The notes beneath the pieces are model-generated. The model saw only the letters and a list, made by a program, of their open reading frames with translations, searched no databases and was not told where the DNA came from. A DNA stretch of 53,006 nt from an uncultured Bacilli bacterium. Lineage in GTDB: Bacteria; Bacillota_I; Bacilli_A; RF39; UBA660. Made by a program: the position numbers and the translations under genes. Shown here one piece after another: positions 26,651-35,579 of this stretch. Positions within the stretch are counted from its first letter, which is position 1, and each line of letters opens with the position of its first letter. Location of the stretch: NCBI GenBank assembly GCA_944350385.1, contig CALVOV010000008.1, positions 1-53,006 on the forward strand, in the 5' to 3' direction.

Positions 26651-27316
26651 TTATTTTTCTAATAAATCTGGTCGTCTTTCTTTTGTCTTTTTAAGACTTT
26701 CTTGGTATCTATATTCTGCTATTTTTTTATGATCTCCCGATAGTAATACTTCAGGTACTTCCATTCCATTATAAATACGTGGTTTGGTATATGTTGGATA
26801 ATCTAATAAATTATCATTAAATGAATCATTTATATGAGAATCTTCTGTTATAACACCAGGAAGCAATCTAGTTATGGAGTCAACTAATACCATAGCAGCT
26901 ATTTCTCCTCCTGTTAATACATAATCTCCGATACTAATTTCTAAATCACAAATACTACGTATTCTTTCATCAAATCCTTCATAATGACCGCAAATAATTA
27001 TTAAATGTTTTTTTTCTGCTAATTGATAGGCCTTTTTTTGTTTATATACTTCTCCATCTGGTGTTAGTAAAATAACAACACTATCATTAGTTCTTATACT
27101 ATTAACACAATCAAATATTGGTTGACAAGTAAGTACCATTCCTGCTCCTCCACCATAAGGAGTATCATCTACTTTATTGTGAGGATCTATTGTGTATTCT
27201 CGAAAATTAATTATATTAATTTCTACTTTTTTTAATTCTTGAGCTCTTTTGATAATTGATTCTTCAAAAACATTATTAAACATATCAGGAAATAATGTTA
27301 GTATATCAATTTTCAT
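26651..27316 (-). CDS. trmD: tRNA (guanine-N1)-methyltransferase
   Basis: A 221-aa TrmD, which methylates G37 of tRNAs with a G36 neighbour using SAM. The SPOUT trefoil-knot motif GDYVLTGGE is near residue 130, [11 protein letters not shown] near residue 50, and the start ILTLFPDMF is typical. The length is slightly short of the usual 240 but complete in its domains. SD GGAGG. In an operon after rimM. Confidence 0.97.
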   Translation of the reverse strand: MKIDILTLFPDMFNNVFEESIIKRAQELKKVEINIINFREYTIDPHNKVDDTPYGGGAGMVLTCQPIFDCVNSIRTNDSVVILLTPDGEVYKQKKAYQLAEKKHLIIICGHYEGFDERIRSICDLEISIGDYVLTGGEIAAMVLVDSITRLLPGVITEDSHINDSFNDNLLDYPTYTKPRIYNGMEVPEVLLSGDHKKIAEYRYQESLKKTKERRPDLLEK

Positions 27317-27326
27317 AAATACCTCC

Positions 27327-27794
27327 TTATTTTATGTCTATTTGTATTTTTTTCTCTTTTTTATTGATAGAAACAAGCATCGGAGAATAAACAGGAACTA
27401 AATATTCTTTATCCAATTTTACTCTTATTATTTTATTAGTTGGTGAAGCTAGAAAAACTTCTAAAACACAACCTTTTCTACCATCTTTATTTATTACTTG
27501 ATAAGTTAATAAATCTTCATCTAACACTTCATCATCATTTAATTTTAAATCTTCTTTTTTAAAATATACTTTGTTTTTTAATAGGAATAAAACATCATTA
27601 ATATTATTATAATCATTCAAAGTTACCATGTCAAAGTTCTTATGTTTACGATAACTTCTTATTTTATATGGAGTATTATTAATAATTAAATTATTTCCTA
27701 CTACAAAAACTTTTTCTTTAAACTGAAAATCACTTAGTATTTTAAGCTCACCCTTAATACCATGTGTTGAAACAATTTTACCTATATATATCAT
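27327..27794 (-). CDS. rimM: 16S rRNA processing protein RimM
   Basis: A 155-aa RimM with the N-terminal [15 protein letters not shown] and a C-terminal PRC-barrel half ([20 protein letters not shown]). It assists 30S maturation around uS19. It has the usual partner trmD directly downstream. SD GGAGG. Confidence 0.95.
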   Translation of the reverse strand: MIYIGKIVSTHGIKGELKILSDFQFKEKVFVVGNNLIINNTPYKIRSYRKHKNFDMVTLNDYNNINDVLFLLKNKVYFKKEDLKLNDDEVLDEDLLTYQVINKDGRKGCVLEVFLASPTNKIIRVKLDKEYLVPVYSPMLVSINKKEKKIQIDIK

Positions 27795-27795
27795 A

Positions 27796-28530
27796 TTACC
27801 TCCCTAACTCATAAAGTAATATTGATGTTGCAATAGCAACATTTAAACTTTCTACGTTTTTATTCATACTAATATATAAATTCTTATCACATAAATCTTT
27901 AATAATAGGACGAACTCCGTTACCTTCATTTCCCATTACTAAAGCAAATTTTTCTTTTTCTTCTTTAGTTAAATTACAAACATTACTTCCATTATTAACA
28001 TCTGTTCCATAGATAGGAATATTTTTTTCTTTTAATTTTTTAATAGCAATTAATCCATTCATAGAAATAATATTTATATGAAATAGCATTCCTTGAGTTG
28101 CTCTTATTACTTTAGAATTATATAAATCAACAGTATTTTCAGTTAAAATAATTGTTTCAATGTTAAAGGCTACTGCACTACGAATAATAGTTCCTAAATT
28201 ACCAGGATCTTGTATTTCATCTAATATAAGTATCTTATTACCTATAATTTCATTTTTATCTTCTTTTTTACAAATACCTATAATATTAGAAGGAGTGTCT
28301 AATTCAGATAATTTACTCATTACTTCTTTACTAACTAAAGTACTAGGTATATTTAATTTTAATTGATAATTTTCAAGCATTAAAACTTCTTCTAAGCACC
28401 CTTTTTTATATGCCTCTAAAACTAAATGTTCTCCTTCAACAATAAACTTTGCTTCAATATCACGATATTTCTTTTTATTTAATTTTGAAATGCTTTTTAT
28501 CTTATTATTTTCTAAACTAGTAATTATCAT
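27796..28530 (-). CDS. TrmH-family RNA 2'-O-methyltransferase
   Basis: A 244-aa SPOUT methyltransferase. Its three motifs are DPGNLGTIIRSA, LVMGNEGNGV and SLNVAIATSILLYE, and an N-terminal substrate-binding domain occupies about 1-85. It corresponds in context to Bacillus ysgA, which sits by sspI and pheST. It is rRNA- or tRNA-directed; the target is not known here. It overlaps the end of the YgjP-like gene by four bases (ATGA). Confidence 0.9.
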   Translation of the reverse strand: MIITSLENNKIKSISKLNKKKYRDIEAKFIVEGEHLVLEAYKKGCLEEVLMLENYQLKLNIPSTLVSKEVMSKLSELDTPSNIIGICKKEDKNEIIGNKILILDEIQDPGNLGTIIRSAVAFNIETIILTENTVDLYNSKVIRATQGMLFHINIISMNGLIAIKKLKEKNIPIYGTDVNNGSNVCNLTKEEKEKFALVMGNEGNGVRPIIKDLCDKNLYISMNKNVESLNVAIATSILLYELGR

Positions 28531-29168
28531 AAAAACTCCTTCATATCTTTTCTTATTTCTTTATAATTAGGAAAATTTTCTTCTACTACACTCCAAAAAG
28601 CGCTAGAATGATCTCCATATACCAAATGAGTTAGTTCATGTATTATGACATAGTCTAAGTATTTAAGTTCTCTTTTAATTAACTCTAAATTTAAAGTAAT
28701 ATTATAGGTTTTAATATTACATACTCCCCACCTACTTTTCATCTTTCTAATTCTTAATTTAGGATGAGGTATGTTACGACTAAAATGATTATAATGATAT
28801 TCTAATCTTTCTAAAAATAGATCTTTCGCAACTCTTTTATAAAATTTATCTGTGTCATAATCTTTATTCATATAAACATTACCATTATCTAAATATAATT
28901 TATTTTCATCTATATAATTAATCTTATATTTTTTACCCAAGTAATAAAAACCATTATTATTTTCCTGTTTTTTTAATTGTATTTCTATCATTTTAATTAT
29001 TTTAGAATAATTCTCTTGTATTAAATTAATAATAAATTTATTAGAAGTTAATTTACTAGTAGTAACATGTATTACTAAATCGCTTTTAACTCTTATATAA
29101 GTATTTCTTTGTCCTAATTTTCTTTCTATTTCTATTGGATAATATTTTCCATCTAGTTCAAATTTCAT
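28527..29168 (-). CDS. YgjP-like metallopeptidase
   Basis: A 213-aa protein of the YgjP/DUF45 (M48-like) family with zinc motif HELTH (177-181) and a downstream His near 187 (YGDHS). Blocks RIRKMKSRWGVCN and YHYNHFSR before it are typical. It is cytoplasmic, with no signal peptide. Family members are putative proteases of unknown substrate. SD GGTGGTGAT. It is the first gene of the unit that continues into the TrmH-family gene, rimM and trmD. Confidence 0.9.
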   Translation of the reverse strand: MKFELDGKYYPIEIERKLGQRNTYIRVKSDLVIHVTTSKLTSNKFIINLIQENYSKIIKMIEIQLKKQENNNGFYYLGKKYKINYIDENKLYLDNGNVYMNKDYDTDKFYKRVAKDLFLERLEYHYNHFSRNIPHPKLRIRKMKSRWGVCNIKTYNITLNLELIKRELKYLDYVIIHELTHLVYGDHSSAFWSVVEENFPNYKEIRKDMKEFL

Positions 29169-29228
29169 GTAATATCACCACCTTAATTATACAAAATAGT
29201 AAGTAAAAAGGAAAGAACTAAGTATTTT

Positions 29229-29257
29229 GTATAATTATTATTCTTTTAACCAATATA
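29229..29257 (+). promoter_or_regulatory. Possible forespore sigma promoter of sspI
   Basis: GTATA (29229-29233), 17 bases, CAATATA (29251-29257). This loosely fits the sigma-G/F pattern (GHATR - 18 - CATWHTA). No good sigma-A pair is seen. The basis is motif similarity only. Confidence 0.35.
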
Positions 29258-29275
29258 AGTATAAGGGAGGCTTTT

Positions 29276-29503
29276 ATGGATATAGATATTAAACAACATA
29301 TTATTAATAATTTTAAGGGAGATAATTATGAAACTTTGAGACGTGCGATTGATGAAGCAGTATCTTGTCAAGATGAAGTAACTTTACCAGGATTAGGTGT
29401 TTTCTTTGAACTTATTTGGGAAAATGCTGATAAGGAATTAAAGGATCAATTAATTATGATTATAAAAAGGAGAGTACAAAAAGGACCAGTTATTGATGAT
29501 TAA
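29276..29503 (+). CDS. sspI: Small acid-soluble spore protein SspI
   Basis: A 75-aa protein whose core LPGLGVFFELIWENAD (residues 38-53) matches SspI of Bacillus, which is 71 aa. SspI is made in the forespore and found in the spore core. The neighbours (TrmH-family gene, pheS, pheT) are the same as in Bacillus subtilis, which supports the call. Strong GGGAGG SD. This implies that the organism, or a recent ancestor, sporulates. Confidence 0.9.
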   Translation: MDIDIKQHIINNFKGDNYETLRRAIDEAVSCQDEVTLPGLGVFFELIWENADKELKDQLIMIIKRRVQKGPVIDD

Positions 29504-29518
29504 CTGGTCTTTTTTTTA
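29484..29518. terminator. Terminator shared by sspI and pheT
   Basis: Stem GACCAGTTA/TAACTGGTC (29484-29492 with 29501-29509) followed by eight T on the plus strand. The A residues on the other side make it usable by pheT as well. Confidence 0.85.
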
Positions 29519-31885
29519 TTTATCTCTTAAGACAGCATTATGAGTTGTACATACTTTATCTATTATTTTATTGAATATTTCCATAACTTCTTCTTCACGA
29601 AGAGTTCTATTTTCATCCATAAATGTTAGGTTAAATGCAAGAGACTTTTTGTCATTAGAAACATTTTCTCCTGTATAAACATCAAAGACAGAAACATCTG
29701 TTAATAGTCTACCACCAGCTTTTTTTATTGTTTCCATTACATTTCCAGCCATTACATTTTTATCTAGAATAAATGCTGCATCTTTTTCAATTGTTGGATA
29801 TTTAGGTGCTTCTTTATATTTAAGTGGTTTTATCTTACTCATTAGAGCTTGTAATGATAATTCAAAAACATAAACTTCATCTTTTATTAATTTTGGATGA
29901 ACTCTACCAATAATACCAATTACTTTTCTATCTAACAAGATATTAGCACTAATTCCTGGATGTAGATCAGATACTTTACTTACTTCAAAACTATAACGAT
30001 TTTTAAATCCCATATAATCTAGTAAATTTTCAACTATACCTTTAACAATATAGAAATCTACTTTCTTAGAAAAATTCCAACCATTAGTAATATAATTACC
30101 ATATAAAAGTCCAGCTATCTTACTTTCTTCATTATAAGCCTTATCATATGTTTTAGCTATTTCATATAACATAATATCTTTTACTTTACGTTTTTTATTA
30201 TATGTATATACATTTATTAATGATGGAAGTAATGTTGTTCTGACAACACTTTTATCTATACTCATTGGATTTGGCAAAACAACTTTTTCTTTTCCTTCGT
30301 AATCGAATAATTTAGTCATTTCTGGAGAAACAAGAGTATATGTTTTTGCTTCGTTTAATCCTAATTGTCTTAATCTTTTAGAGATTATCTTACGATATTT
30401 AACATCTCCAATATACTCCCCTTGTCTAATTGGAACATTAGGTAATGTTGATACTAAATTTTGATAACCATAAAGTCTACCTATTTCTTCAGCAATATCA
30501 TTAATATTAGGATCTACATCTAATCTTCTTCTTGGAATAGTAACATGGAATTTACCATTGTTTAATTCATAAGCAAAATCTAATCTACCTAATTCTACTT
30601 TCATATCTTCTTCAGATATTTTGATTCCCAATATTTTATTAATATCTTCTGGAGTAAAGTCAACTGTTTTAATAGTTTTATCTACCTTATCATGTTTTAT
30701 TTCACCAGATAAAATTTCAGCATTAGCATATTTTTCTAATAAGTGACATGCTCTTTTCATAGCTTTATCTGTATATTCAAAGTTTAGTCCTTTGCCATAT
30801 CTAATTGATGCTTCACTCTTAAGATCTAAATTAGCTGCAGTATAACGAATACTTACTGGATCAAATATAGCGGCTTCAATTAAAATATCTGTAGTATTTT
30901 CATCTACTTCAGTATTTTCTCCACCCATTACTCCAGCAACACAAACAGCTTTTTCTCCATCAGTAATAACAATATCACTAGATTTTAAAATTCTTTCCTT
31001 ACCATCTAAAGTTACAACTTTTTCTTTATCTTTAGCATCGCGTACTAAAATTTTATTTCCTAATTTATTTTTATCGAAAAAGTGAAGAGGTTGACCATAT
31101 TCTAACATTACATAGTTAGAAATATCTACTACATTATTAATAGGACGCATACCAGCAGCAATAAGTCTCCTTTGAATAAATTCTGGACTTTCGCCTATTT
31201 TAACATTACGTACCATTCTAGCGATGTAATAAGGACATTTTTCAGTTTTAACTTCTAAACTAAAATGTTTTGTAATAGAATCTGCAACTTCTTTGAAATC
31301 ATCTTCTGGTAGATTAACTGGTCTATTTAAAATTGCCCCTATTTCGTAGGCAAAACCAATATGATAATAGCAATCATTATTACGATGTTTATGAATATCT
31401 AATTCATATAATGTATTATCTAATCCTAAATATTTTAGAGGATCAGCACCTACTGGAGCATCTTTATCTAATTCTTCAATTCCTCGATTATAAGACTCTT
31501 CTGTTTTTTCTTCTAAACCTAGTTCGTATAGAGCACAAATCATACCATTTGATTCTTCTCCTCTAATCTTACTAGCCTTAATTTCAAAATTTCCTGGAAG
31601 GATTGCTCCTGGTAGAGAAACAATAACTTTTAATCCTTTGCGAACATTAGGTGCACCACAAACAATTTGAGTTATCTTATCACCAATATTTACTTGGCAA
31701 ATATGTAAGTGATCACTATTTGGGTGATCTACACACTCTACTACTTCACCTATTACTAAATTATCAATGTGATTAGTAATTACTTTTTCGACATTAATAC
31801 CTGACTTAGTAATTTTAACAGCTAATTCTTTTAAGTCTTGATCACTAATGTCAATATAATCTTTTACCCATTCTAAACTAATCAT
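29516..31885 (-). CDS. pheT: Phenylalanine-tRNA ligase beta subunit
   Basis: A 789-aa PheT in the bacterial layout: an N-terminal tRNA-binding OB fold (about 40-150, CVDHPNSDHLHICQVNIG), the B3/B4 editing domain, B5, the core, and a C-terminal FDX-ACB anticodon-binding domain (YPTIEKDAAFILD onward). It forms an alpha2-beta2 enzyme with PheS. I start at the ATG at 31885, inside the end of pheS (ATGATTAG), with GGAG upstream; the longer frame is upstream extension only. Confidence 0.96.
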   Translation of the reverse strand: MISLEWVKDYIDISDQDLKELAVKITKSGINVEKVITNHIDNLVIGEVVECVDHPNSDHLHICQVNIGDKITQIVCGAPNVRKGLKVIVSLPGAILPGNFEIKASKIRGEESNGMICALYELGLEEKTEESYNRGIEELDKDAPVGADPLKYLGLDNTLYELDIHKHRNNDCYYHIGFAYEIGAILNRPVNLPEDDFKEVADSITKHFSLEVKTEKCPYYIARMVRNVKIGESPEFIQRRLIAAGMRPINNVVDISNYVMLEYGQPLHFFDKNKLGNKILVRDAKDKEKVVTLDGKERILKSSDIVITDGEKAVCVAGVMGGENTEVDENTTDILIEAAIFDPVSIRYTAANLDLKSEASIRYGKGLNFEYTDKAMKRACHLLEKYANAEILSGEIKHDKVDKTIKTVDFTPEDINKILGIKISEEDMKVELGRLDFAYELNNGKFHVTIPRRRLDVDPNINDIAEEIGRLYGYQNLVSTLPNVPIRQGEYIGDVKYRKIISKRLRQLGLNEAKTYTLVSPEMTKLFDYEGKEKVVLPNPMSIDKSVVRTTLLPSLINVYTYNKKRKVKDIMLYEIAKTYDKAYNEESKIAGLLYGNYITNGWNFSKKVDFYIVKGIVENLLDYMGFKNRYSFEVSKVSDLHPGISANILLDRKVIGIIGRVHPKLIKDEVYVFELSLQALMSKIKPLKYKEAPKYPTIEKDAAFILDKNVMAGNVMETIKKAGGRLLTDVSVFDVYTGENVSNDKKSLAFNLTFMDENRTLREEEVMEIFNKIIDKVCTTHNAVLRDK

Positions 31886-32927
31886 TCCACTCCATCTCCT
31901 TTCTATCAAAATTCTTTAATTCTCTTAAATCTGTATTGTATAAAGCACGACAATCATCAATTCCATATTTAAGCATTGCTAAACGGTCAGCACCAAATCC
32001 AAATGCAAAACCACTCCATTCATTAGGATCGTAACCACTCATACTTAAGACTTTAGGATGAACAACTCCTGCTCCTATAACTGTAATCCATCCAGTATTT
32101 TTGCAGATATGACAACCTTTTCCATGACAATTAAAGCAACTAATATCTCCTTCTACTGAAGGTTCTGTAAATTGATAATAACTTGGATGAAAACGAGTTT
32201 CTGTTTCTGGCCCAAATATTTTTTTAGCAGCAATATCAATTGTACCTTTTAAATCCGATAAAGAAATATTCTTATCAACTAATAATCCTTCAATTTGCAT
32301 AAATTGATGTGAATGCGTAGCATCATCATCATCTCTACGATATGTCTTACCAGGGCAAATAACTCTAATCGGTTCTTTACCTTTTCCTTTTAACATGGTA
32401 CGAACTTGAACTGGAGATGTTTGACTTCTTAATAGAATTTCTTCTCCTTCAATATAGAAAGTATCTTGAGCATCTCTAGCTGGATGTCCTTTTGGTATAT
32501 TTAACATTTCAAAGTTATATTTATCAAGCTCTATTTCAGGTCCATCTACTACATCATATCCCATAGACATAAATACTTCTTCTACTTCTTCAATTAACTT
32601 TTCAAGCATATTAGGAGCTCCAGTTACAACTTTAGTTGCTGGTAGAGAAATATCAATAGCTTCATTAGCTAATTTCTTATTTAATAGTTCTTCTTCATAT
32701 TCGTTTTTCTTTTCTTCATAAAAATTATTAAAGGTATTTTTTAATTCATTAACTTTTTGTCCAAACTCTTTTTTCTTGTCATTAGAAATATTTTTAATTT
32801 CACTATTTAATTCTGTTATTAAACCTTTTTTACTTAAATACTTAATCTTTAAATCGTTTAATTGTTCTAAAGAATTAATATTTTTTAAGTCTTTTTCTAA
32901 TTCTTCTTTTACACTTTCAATACTCAT
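31878..32927 (-). CDS. pheS: Phenylalanine-tRNA ligase alpha subunit
   Basis: A 349-aa class II synthetase catalytic subunit with an N-terminal coiled coil (1-90), motif 2 YRRDDDDATHSHQF and motif 3 FGFGADRLAML. A four-Cys insertion (CFNCHGKGCHICKN) is present, as in some Gram-positive PheS proteins, and may bind zinc. Expression is controlled by the T-box leader upstream. Confidence 0.96.
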   Translation of the reverse strand: MSIESVKEELEKDLKNINSLEQLNDLKIKYLSKKGLITELNSEIKNISNDKKKEFGQKVNELKNTFNNFYEEKKNEYEEELLNKKLANEAIDISLPATKVVTGAPNMLEKLIEEVEEVFMSMGYDVVDGPEIELDKYNFEMLNIPKGHPARDAQDTFYIEGEEILLRSQTSPVQVRTMLKGKGKEPIRVICPGKTYRRDDDDATHSHQFMQIEGLLVDKNISLSDLKGTIDIAAKKIFGPETETRFHPSYYQFTEPSVEGDISCFNCHGKGCHICKNTGWITVIGAGVVHPKVLSMSGYDPNEWSGFAFGFGADRLAMLKYGIDDCRALYNTDLRELKNFDRKEMEWND

Positions 32928-32949
32928 ATTATCCTCCCTTTATTACATG

Positions 32950-33166
32950 GATTAAAAAAAGAACTATAAACATAAGGACGATTATATCGCGGTACCACCT
33001 TACTTTATAGTTCTTTACTATACACTCTATCTTTTAACGCAAGAAATACGCTTACTATTAATAAGAACTCCTAAGACGAATTCATAAACTATTCTTCCTT
33101 GTTTTCACCAACCACAAGTTCTCTTAAAAGAAATCATTTATTACTACTTCTTAATCCATGTCGATA
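32950..33166 (-). promoter_or_regulatory. Phe-specific T-box leader of pheST
   Basis: On the minus strand the leader contains the T-box core AAGGTGGTACCGCG (about 32988-33001) and then a terminator stem: AAGAACTATAAA pairs with TTTATAGTTCTT, followed by seven T. A specifier-loop candidate GAATTCGTC with TTC (Phe) lies at about 33077-33085, in a Stem-I-like region. Uncharged tRNA-Phe would favour antitermination of pheST. Confidence 0.93.
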
Positions 33167-33172
33167 TGAATT

Positions 33173-33200
33173 ATTATATCACTTTTTTCATAGTATTCAA
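33173..33200 (-). promoter_or_regulatory. pheST promoter
   Basis: -35 TTGAAT (33195-33200), 16-bp spacer, -10 TATAAT (33173-33178) on the minus strand, just before the T-box. Confidence 0.8.
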
Positions 33201-33204
33201 TATT

Positions 33205-33720
33205 TTATTTAAAATATTTATTTCTTAATGATAGGATTTTTCCTCTAGATTCTCCTATTGCATCCATCTCATCTTTTAAAATGTTTTTTTCAAATGTTGA
33301 GTATCCAATATTAGTATATTCAATAATACCATCATATAAAGTTCCAGTTAACTCATTAAATCTATCTATTTCTTCTACTTCTTTAACAAAAGTCAATGTA
33401 TTATAACGACATAATATTTTACTTGCAGTTTCACTATCTTGATAAGCATTTAGATAATTTTCTTGTGTTAAAGGTAATGTTAAAATCATATAACTACAAG
33501 TATATGGCAAATATTTTGCTGCCTCACCCATACTAGTTCCAATTGCAGCTAAAAGTGTTAATTTAGTTATAGTATCCTTATAATCAGAAATGTTATTCAT
33601 ATACATTTTTTCAATAATTTTATTGCGATGGTAATTAATGAGTACTTTATATTCATTATCTTTTAATTCTTCATTATTTTTTATTTTTTCTTTTAATTCT
33701 TTAATATTATATTTATTCAT
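33205..33720 (-). CDS. Hypothetical protein, third gene of an unknown operon
   Basis: A 171-aa mostly helical protein that I do not recognise. Residues 1-45 are highly charged. A moderately hydrophobic stretch (about 50-85) could be a buried helical core or membrane-associated. It has no signal peptide and overlaps the preceding gene by eight bases, so it is coupled. It ends next to the pheST promoter with no clear terminator. Confidence 0.7.
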   Translation of the reverse strand: MNKYNIKELKEKIKNNEELKDNEYKVLINYHRNKIIEKMYMNNISDYKDTITKLTLLAAIGTSMGEAAKYLPYTCSYMILTLPLTQENYLNAYQDSETASKILCRYNTLTFVKEVEEIDRFNELTGTLYDGIIEYTNIGYSTFEKNILKDEMDAIGESRGKILSLRNKYFK

Positions 33721-34342
33721 AAGATACCTTCTTTTCTAAAACTTTTTTATTTTCTAAATCTATTGTATATATATCTCCTTTTATAACAGAAGAATAATCT
33801 ACTTTTATATATTGATATTCATCTTTTGTTTCTAGAAGGTTTAAAATATTATCACGTTTTTCTAAGCAATATTCATTATTTGAATTTTTAGTAATTTTAT
33901 ATGCATTATAGACGTAATCACAATTTCTAGCGTTACCTGTTAATCCTTCTTGAGATTCGTTTGTTGTCCAACCTAATTGTTCATTTTCTTTTTTGTATTC
34001 ATATTCAATATAGCTATGTTGATTAGCTATTCTTTCATTTATTTTGGAAATATTTTCATCAATAGAATATAAATTATTATTATCTATAAATGATAATAAT
34101 TTTATGTCATCTTCATTTATTAAAATTGTATTATTACTTTTTACCATTAACTTGTATATAAAGTTTTCACTATTAATATACCTTTTTAAACCTGAGAGAT
34201 CAGTATATTGGTGAGCATGAGTTTCTTTAATTGGACATTCAATATGTTTATTTATTTGTCTAGCACATAAGGATAAAACAATAGTAAATGCGAGATACCC
34301 ACAAAAAATTTTAACTATCCCTGTATTTATTTTTAATTTCAT
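33713..34342 (-). CDS. Hypothetical membrane-anchored protein
   Basis: A 209-aa protein with an N-terminal transmembrane helix (about 9-26) and an extracytoplasmic domain with several Cys (positions near 36, 138 and 157). I know no family match. AGGTGA SD. It lies between two soluble unknowns in one operon. The domain has a WTTNESQEG stretch but no catalytic motif I can name. Confidence 0.7.
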   Translation of the reverse strand: MKLKINTGIVKIFCGYLAFTIVLSLCARQINKHIECPIKETHAHQYTDLSGLKRYINSENFIYKLMVKSNNTILINEDDIKLLSFIDNNNLYSIDENISKINERIANQHSYIEYEYKKENEQLGWTTNESQEGLTGNARNCDYVYNAYKITKNSNNEYCLEKRDNILNLLETKDEYQYIKVDYSSVIKGDIYTIDLENKKVLEKKVSYE

Positions 34343-34349
34343 AATTCAC

Positions 34350-34901
34350 CTATTTTAATTTTTTGCACTTGTTTTCGTTTGTTCCATCAATTATATTAAC
34401 AACAGCATTAATGAAATTCTGATTACTTTCATCTAATCTATTAATAGCTTCTTCATTTAATAATAATGAGTTAATTAGGCTTTTATTAGATCTTCTTTTA
34501 AATAATTGAGTAGTTATAATATCAGTTAATTGATGATAATTCTCACAATAGTCTGATAAGTACAAACCTACTTTAACTGCTGAAAAATCAGTACTATTAT
34601 TAAAAGTAAGATAATATTTTTCTAATAGTTTATAATTATTTATATTACTATTATGAATATCTTGAACATATTTAGTGGCATAATTTAAAAAATTTATCTT
34701 ATCTTCTTGATTAATGATAGCTCTTATCATTTCTTTTTTTAAGTTCTTTTCGATTTCTTTTTTATTCTTTTTTTCTTCTGCTATTTTTTCTTTTACCTCG
34801 TTAACTGAAACACGCATGAACATTGCTATTTCTTCATCTGTTAATTTTAATCCTTTTTTAATAATCTTTTTTAATTCGTATACATAGGCAAGTTCGTTCA
34901 A
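34350..34901 (-). CDS. Hypothetical protein with HTH-like N-terminus, TTG start
   Basis: A 183-aa soluble protein. Residues 15-38 (LKLTDEEIAMFMRVSVNEVKEKI) could form a helix-turn-helix; the rest is helical and charged. It is unrecognised. The start codon is TTG at 34899-34901, six bases after GGGGGAG, with no nearer ATG. It is the first gene of the three-gene operon and could be its regulator. Confidence 0.65.
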   Translation of the reverse strand: MNELAYVYELKKIIKKGLKLTDEEIAMFMRVSVNEVKEKIAEEKKNKKEIEKNLKKEMIRAIINQEDKINFLNYATKYVQDIHNSNINNYKLLEKYYLTFNNSTDFSAVKVGLYLSDYCENYHQLTDIITTQLFKRRSNKSLINSLLLNEEAINRLDESNQNFINAVVNIIDGTNENKCKKLK

Positions 34902-34931
34902 ACTAATCTCCCCCTTTTTTAAATCTTCAAT

Positions 34932-34960
34932 ATTATAACATATTTTCTTTTAAAAATAAA
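34932..34960 (-). promoter_or_regulatory. Promoter of the unknown three-gene operon
   Basis: Extended -10 TGTTATAAT (hexamer 34932-34937) with TTTATT (34955-34960) 17 bp upstream on the minus strand. Confidence 0.55.
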
Positions 34961-34962
34961 GC

Positions 34963-34992
34963 AAAAAAAAATACTAAAATTTTTTTAGTATT
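34963..34992 (-). terminator. Terminator of the SipW-like gene
   Basis: A perfect 10-bp stem (34970-34979 with 34983-34992) with eight T on the minus strand. Confidence 0.85.
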
Positions 34993-35001
34993 CTTCTTTA
35001 A

Positions 35002-35529
35002 TTATTCTTCTTCAGCACCATATTTAATTTCTACGATTAAAGCATATACTTCATATAAAAATATTAGGAAACATGGAACTAATACAATGAATAAAAATCC
35101 CCATTTTGATTCGATAATAGATAAAATACTACCTACTTTTTCATAAGTTTTTGTTGGTGTACCAATTATAAATTTTGATGCATAAGCATTTCCATTTTCA
35201 AATGAAACAGCTTGGTCTTCTACATATACTTTACCAACTTTACCTATATCAACATTAACAAAACCATCTTCATCTACACGATAAGCGAAGATTTCTTCTC
35301 CTTCTTTAAGGTTTTCCAATTTTCTTGTTTCTACTAATACTAAATCACCTTTGTTATAGTTAGTAGCAGATACATCACCAGAAACAATTACTAATGTTGT
35401 ATCTCCAAATTGTGTAAGACCATAATCATTAAAGTTTAATAATAACAATGACATTGCTAAAGCAAAAGCAAAAAATATAAAACCTAAAATAAATTTAATA
35501 ACTCCATTTACTATATTTAAAAACTTCAT
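35002..35529 (-). CDS. SipW-like (ER-type) signal peptidase homologue, catalytic sites degenerate
   Basis: A 175-aa protein with the SipW layout: N-terminal helix (8-32), periplasmic-side catalytic-like domain and C-terminal helix (143-165) after a GTP...VGSILS segment. The usual SGSMxP is replaced by SGDVSATNYNKGD (from Ser50). THR with the catalytic His is replaced by AYR (Tyr83). The GDAN Asp region reads GNAY (near 113). The spacing from the motif to GD also differs by one residue. It may therefore be non-catalytic, or use Ser54 in an altered way. It is the last gene of the operon of SipW-type exported proteins. AGGAGG SD. Confidence 0.7.
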   Translation of the reverse strand: MKFLNIVNGVIKFILGFIFFAFALAMSLLLLNFNDYGLTQFGDTTLVIVSGDVSATNYNKGDLVLVETRKLENLKEGEEIFAYRVDEDGFVNVDIGKVGKVYVEDQAVSFENGNAYASKFIIGTPTKTYEKVGSILSIIESKWGFLFIVLVPCFLIFLYEVYALIVEIKYGAEEE

Positions 35530-35579
35530 ACTAACCTCCTATTTTATAGTAACATAAATATATTTTTTTAACAATAATT

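Noticed and set aside
31333..31566. Plus-strand reading frame inside pheT
   Set aside because: It is antisense to a conserved pheT domain and has no SD.
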